Shown in pieces: positions 61,529 through 64,000 of a DNA stretch of 64,000 bases. The position numbers and the translations under genes were made by a program. The notes under the pieces were generated by a model. The model was not told the DNA's origin, did not search any database, and worked only from the letters and a program-made list of their open reading frames with translations. The stretch covers positions 436,501-500,500 of the forward strand of contig OZ024792.1 of NCBI GenBank assembly GCA_964017065.1. The letters are read 5' to 3'. This stretch comes from Haliclona indistincta. Lineage: Eukaryota; Porifera; Demospongiae; Haplosclerida; Chalinidae. Within the stretch, counting starts at the first letter, position 1, and the number at the start of each line of letters is the position of its first letter.

Positions 61529-62872
61529 ATCAGGTAGACTAGGCTATACTAGTGGTGCTACCATGCTCAATATCAGGGTAGACTAGGCTATACTAGTGGT
61601 GCTACCATGCTCAATATCAGGTAGACTAGGCTATACTAGTGGTGCTACCATGCTCAACATCAGGGTAGACTAGGCTATACTAGTGGTGCTACCATGCTCA
61701 ACATCAGGGTAGACTAGGCTATACTAGTGGTGCTACCATGCTCAATATCAGGTAGACTAGGCTATACTAGTGGTGCTACCATGCTCAACATCAGGGTAGA
61801 CTAGGCTATACTAGTGGTGCTACCATGCTCAATATCAGGTAGACTAGGCTATACTAGTGGTGCTACCATGCTCAATATCAGGTAGACTAGGCTATATACT
61901 AGTGGTGCTACCATGCTCAATATCAGGGTAGACTAGGCTATACTAGTGGTGCTATCATGCTCAATACCAGGGTAGACTAGGCTATACTAGTGGTGCTACC
62001 ATGCTCAATATCAGGTAGACTAGGCTATACTAGTGGTGCTACCATGCTCAATATCAGGTAGACTAGGCTATACTAGTGGTGCTACCATGCTCAATATCAG
62101 GTAGACTAGGCTATATACTAGTGGTGCTACCATGCTCAATATCAGGTAGACTAGGCTATATACTAGTGGTGCTACCATGCTCAATATCAGGGTAGACTAG
62201 GCTATACTAGTGGTGCTACCATGCTCAATATCAGGTAGACTAGGCTATATACTAGTGGTGCTACCATGCTCAATATCAGGTAGACTAGGCTATATACTAG
62301 TGGTGCTACCATGCTCAATATCAGGGTAGACTAGGCTATACTAGTGGTGCTACCATGCTCAATATCAGGGTAGACTAGGCTATACTAGTGGTGCTACCAT
62401 GCTCAATATCAGGGTAGACTAGGCTATACTAGTGGTGCTACCATGCTCAATATCAGGGTAGACTAGGCTATACTAGTGGTGCTACCATGCTCAATATCAG
62501 GGTAGACTAGGCTATACTAGTGGTGCTACCATGCTCAATATCAGGGTAGACTAGGCTATACTAGTGGTGTCAATATCAGGTAGACTAGGCTATACTAGTG
62601 GTGCTACCATGCTCAATATCAGGGTAGACTAGGCTATACTAGTGGTGTCAATATCAGGTAGACTAGGCTATACTAGTGGTGCTACCATGCTCAATATCAG
62701 GTAGACTAGGCTATATACTAGTGGTGCTACCATGCTCAATATCAGGGTAGACTAGGCTATACTAGTGGTGCTACCATGCTCAATATCAGGGTAGACTAGG
62801 CTATACTAGTGGTGTCAATATCAGGTAGACTAGGCTATATACTAGTGGTGCTACCATGCTCAATATCAGGTT
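61529..62872. repeat. 43-bp minisatellite array
   Basis: About thirty units contain GTAGACTAGGCTATACTAGT and GGTGCTACCATGCTCAATAT. Variants carry CTATATACTAG, an extra G (AGGGTAGAC versus AGGTAGAC), or a short form lacking GCTACCATGC. The array ends in TTTAACATACTGCCCCTACT, also found at the end of the small array at 41935. Confidence 0.95.
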
Positions 62873-63515
62873 TAACATACTGCCCCTACTCAGCAGTATA
62901 GCTAATGAGCTCAGACTTGTCCTCCAGTTACATAGTTACCATTTTTAATATCATGAGGGATTACAGGAGAAAAAACGGTTTAGCTCTACTGAATGACTAA
63001 GGCTCGTACTCTCACACAAATACAGTCCAGGTGAAGGTATTGTGTGTTAGTAGCGGGTGAGATAAGGGAGGAGTGGGAGATGAACTTATAATATCCAGTA
63101 GCATTTCCATACTCTCCTGTAGCAACTCTATAAAAATCAATGTTCGTATCAATAGAGCATGTTCCCTTGTATGTCAGATAGTATCACATCTTCCAGTGCA
63201 CTTTTGGTATGGAATGTATAGACAAAATAACTAAAGCAGTTCAGGTGATAATCTAGTCCATAACTATACCAGTTACACATTATGCTCATGTTATAAATCC
63301 TTGATTGCTGGATCATGGATTTCCCGCGTCTCTTTCTGTAACGAGACTCGAACCAACATGACTGTCCCGAATACAGGAACAGCTTGAAGGATTTAAATTT
63401 GTTTTTTTTTTAAGTGGATGGAAAGGGGAGATCATCTTTGTTCATCCACATGATCAATCTATTCATCTCACAAACCCCATTTTATACAAGGAAAAAGTTT
63501 TGTCTGTTTTCAATC
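62873..63515. other. Duplicated flank of a DUF3598-like fragment
   Basis: From 63173 onward it matches 37196-37840, including a single remnant of the 42-bp satellite unit. No gene is seen between the satellite and the fragment. Confidence 0.6.
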
Positions 63516-63773
63516 ATTCGTGAGGATTCTCGTGACTATCCTGGTAAGCAGTGGTCAACGGAAGTGAACCCGGTCTCAGAGCGAGACTTTGCTGGCAACT
63601 GGGAAGGTACTACTATCACCTACTCTATCTCTGATCCTGTGCCAACTCGGCTTCAGTGGGGATGGGAGGGTCACCATGTGTTCTATTTACCTGTTACTAT
63701 TAGCTGCCCGGCTGAGGTCATTGATGGAGTTGTAATGACTATAGTGTTGAGTGTTCAACTGGATGGTAACTGA
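63516..63773 (+). pseudogene. DUF3598-like 3' fragment, uninterrupted copy
   Basis: The frame encodes IREDSRDYPGKQWSTEVNP, GNWEGTTITYSISDPVP, TRLQWGWEGHHVFYLP and ISCPAEVIDG, then ends early at TGA after LSVQLDGN. Compared with the gene at 7362-7961 it lacks the N-terminal half, the DG before VTISCP and the final MLVKF strand. It could be the last exons of a gene, but no upstream exon is found nearby. Downstream bases 63774-64000 match 38930-39000 and 42232-42500. Confidence 0.65.
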
Positions 63774-64000
63774 CACAGTAATGGACACCAGATGATGGTC
63801 AGATATGATGATAATGGTTCTTTGGTATCAATAACACTCGATTTACTAGAGCTCAAGAACTGAACATTAATATGCATTGTAAGGATCAATGTTATCATGG
63901 AGTATGTGGTAAAATGCCTCATTTCAATTATTAACTATCTCGACTGCTAATGGATGATATAGGGATATGGTAGAGTAGCAATGAAGCCACGTGTCCATCA

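Overview
The window looks like nuclear DNA of a demosponge; Amphimedon-like is my guess, not proven. Genes have many very short GT-AG introns (often about 50 nt), gene spacing is tight, and the set includes a canonical plexin, an IRAK-type death-domain kinase, NDUFA5 and mitochondrial dihydrolipoamide dehydrogenase. Small inverted-repeat transposons are everywhere. The spliced models below were assembled by hand from GT-AG sites; each keeps frame from start to stop.

Layout. 1-3720: 3' part of an SLC46-like transporter whose last intron is packed with small DNA transposons. 4454-7961: an intronless NAD(P)-binding plus DUF3598-like gene on the minus strand, next to a broken DUF3598-like gene cut by a palindromic element. 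9013-10695: a 64-bp satellite split by a mariner-like element. 11030-26171: two tandem sema-domain receptors, a short-tailed plexin-like protein (991 aa) and a full plexin (1867 aa) with an intact RasGAP. 26367-35961: a compact cluster with NDUFA5 (+), a PXK/SLOB-like membrane pseudokinase (-), an IRAK-like kinase (-), and DLD (+), which is head to head with the IRAK gene. 36016-43500: a 42-bp satellite, duplicated DUF3598-like fragments, and a tandemly duplicated EF-hand gene with one copy destroyed.

43600-61000 is a transposon nest: foldback elements, a hAT element with a frameshifted transposase, three truncated LINEs, a MULE-like non-autonomous element with a tRNA-like segment, and a TIR element with an 8-bp target duplication that carries an intact-looking RecQ-family helicase. 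61529-62872 is a 43-bp satellite, followed by another copy of the DUF3598-like fragment block.

The two sema receptors probably arose by tandem duplication and may share ligands. The IRAK kinase and DLD share a 162-bp promoter interval. The best candidates for something undescribed are the helicase-bearing transposon (57495-60758), the short-tailed plexin-like receptor, and the DUF3598-like genes, whose nearest relatives I recall are from cyanobacteria. No database search was possible; family names rest on motif recognition.
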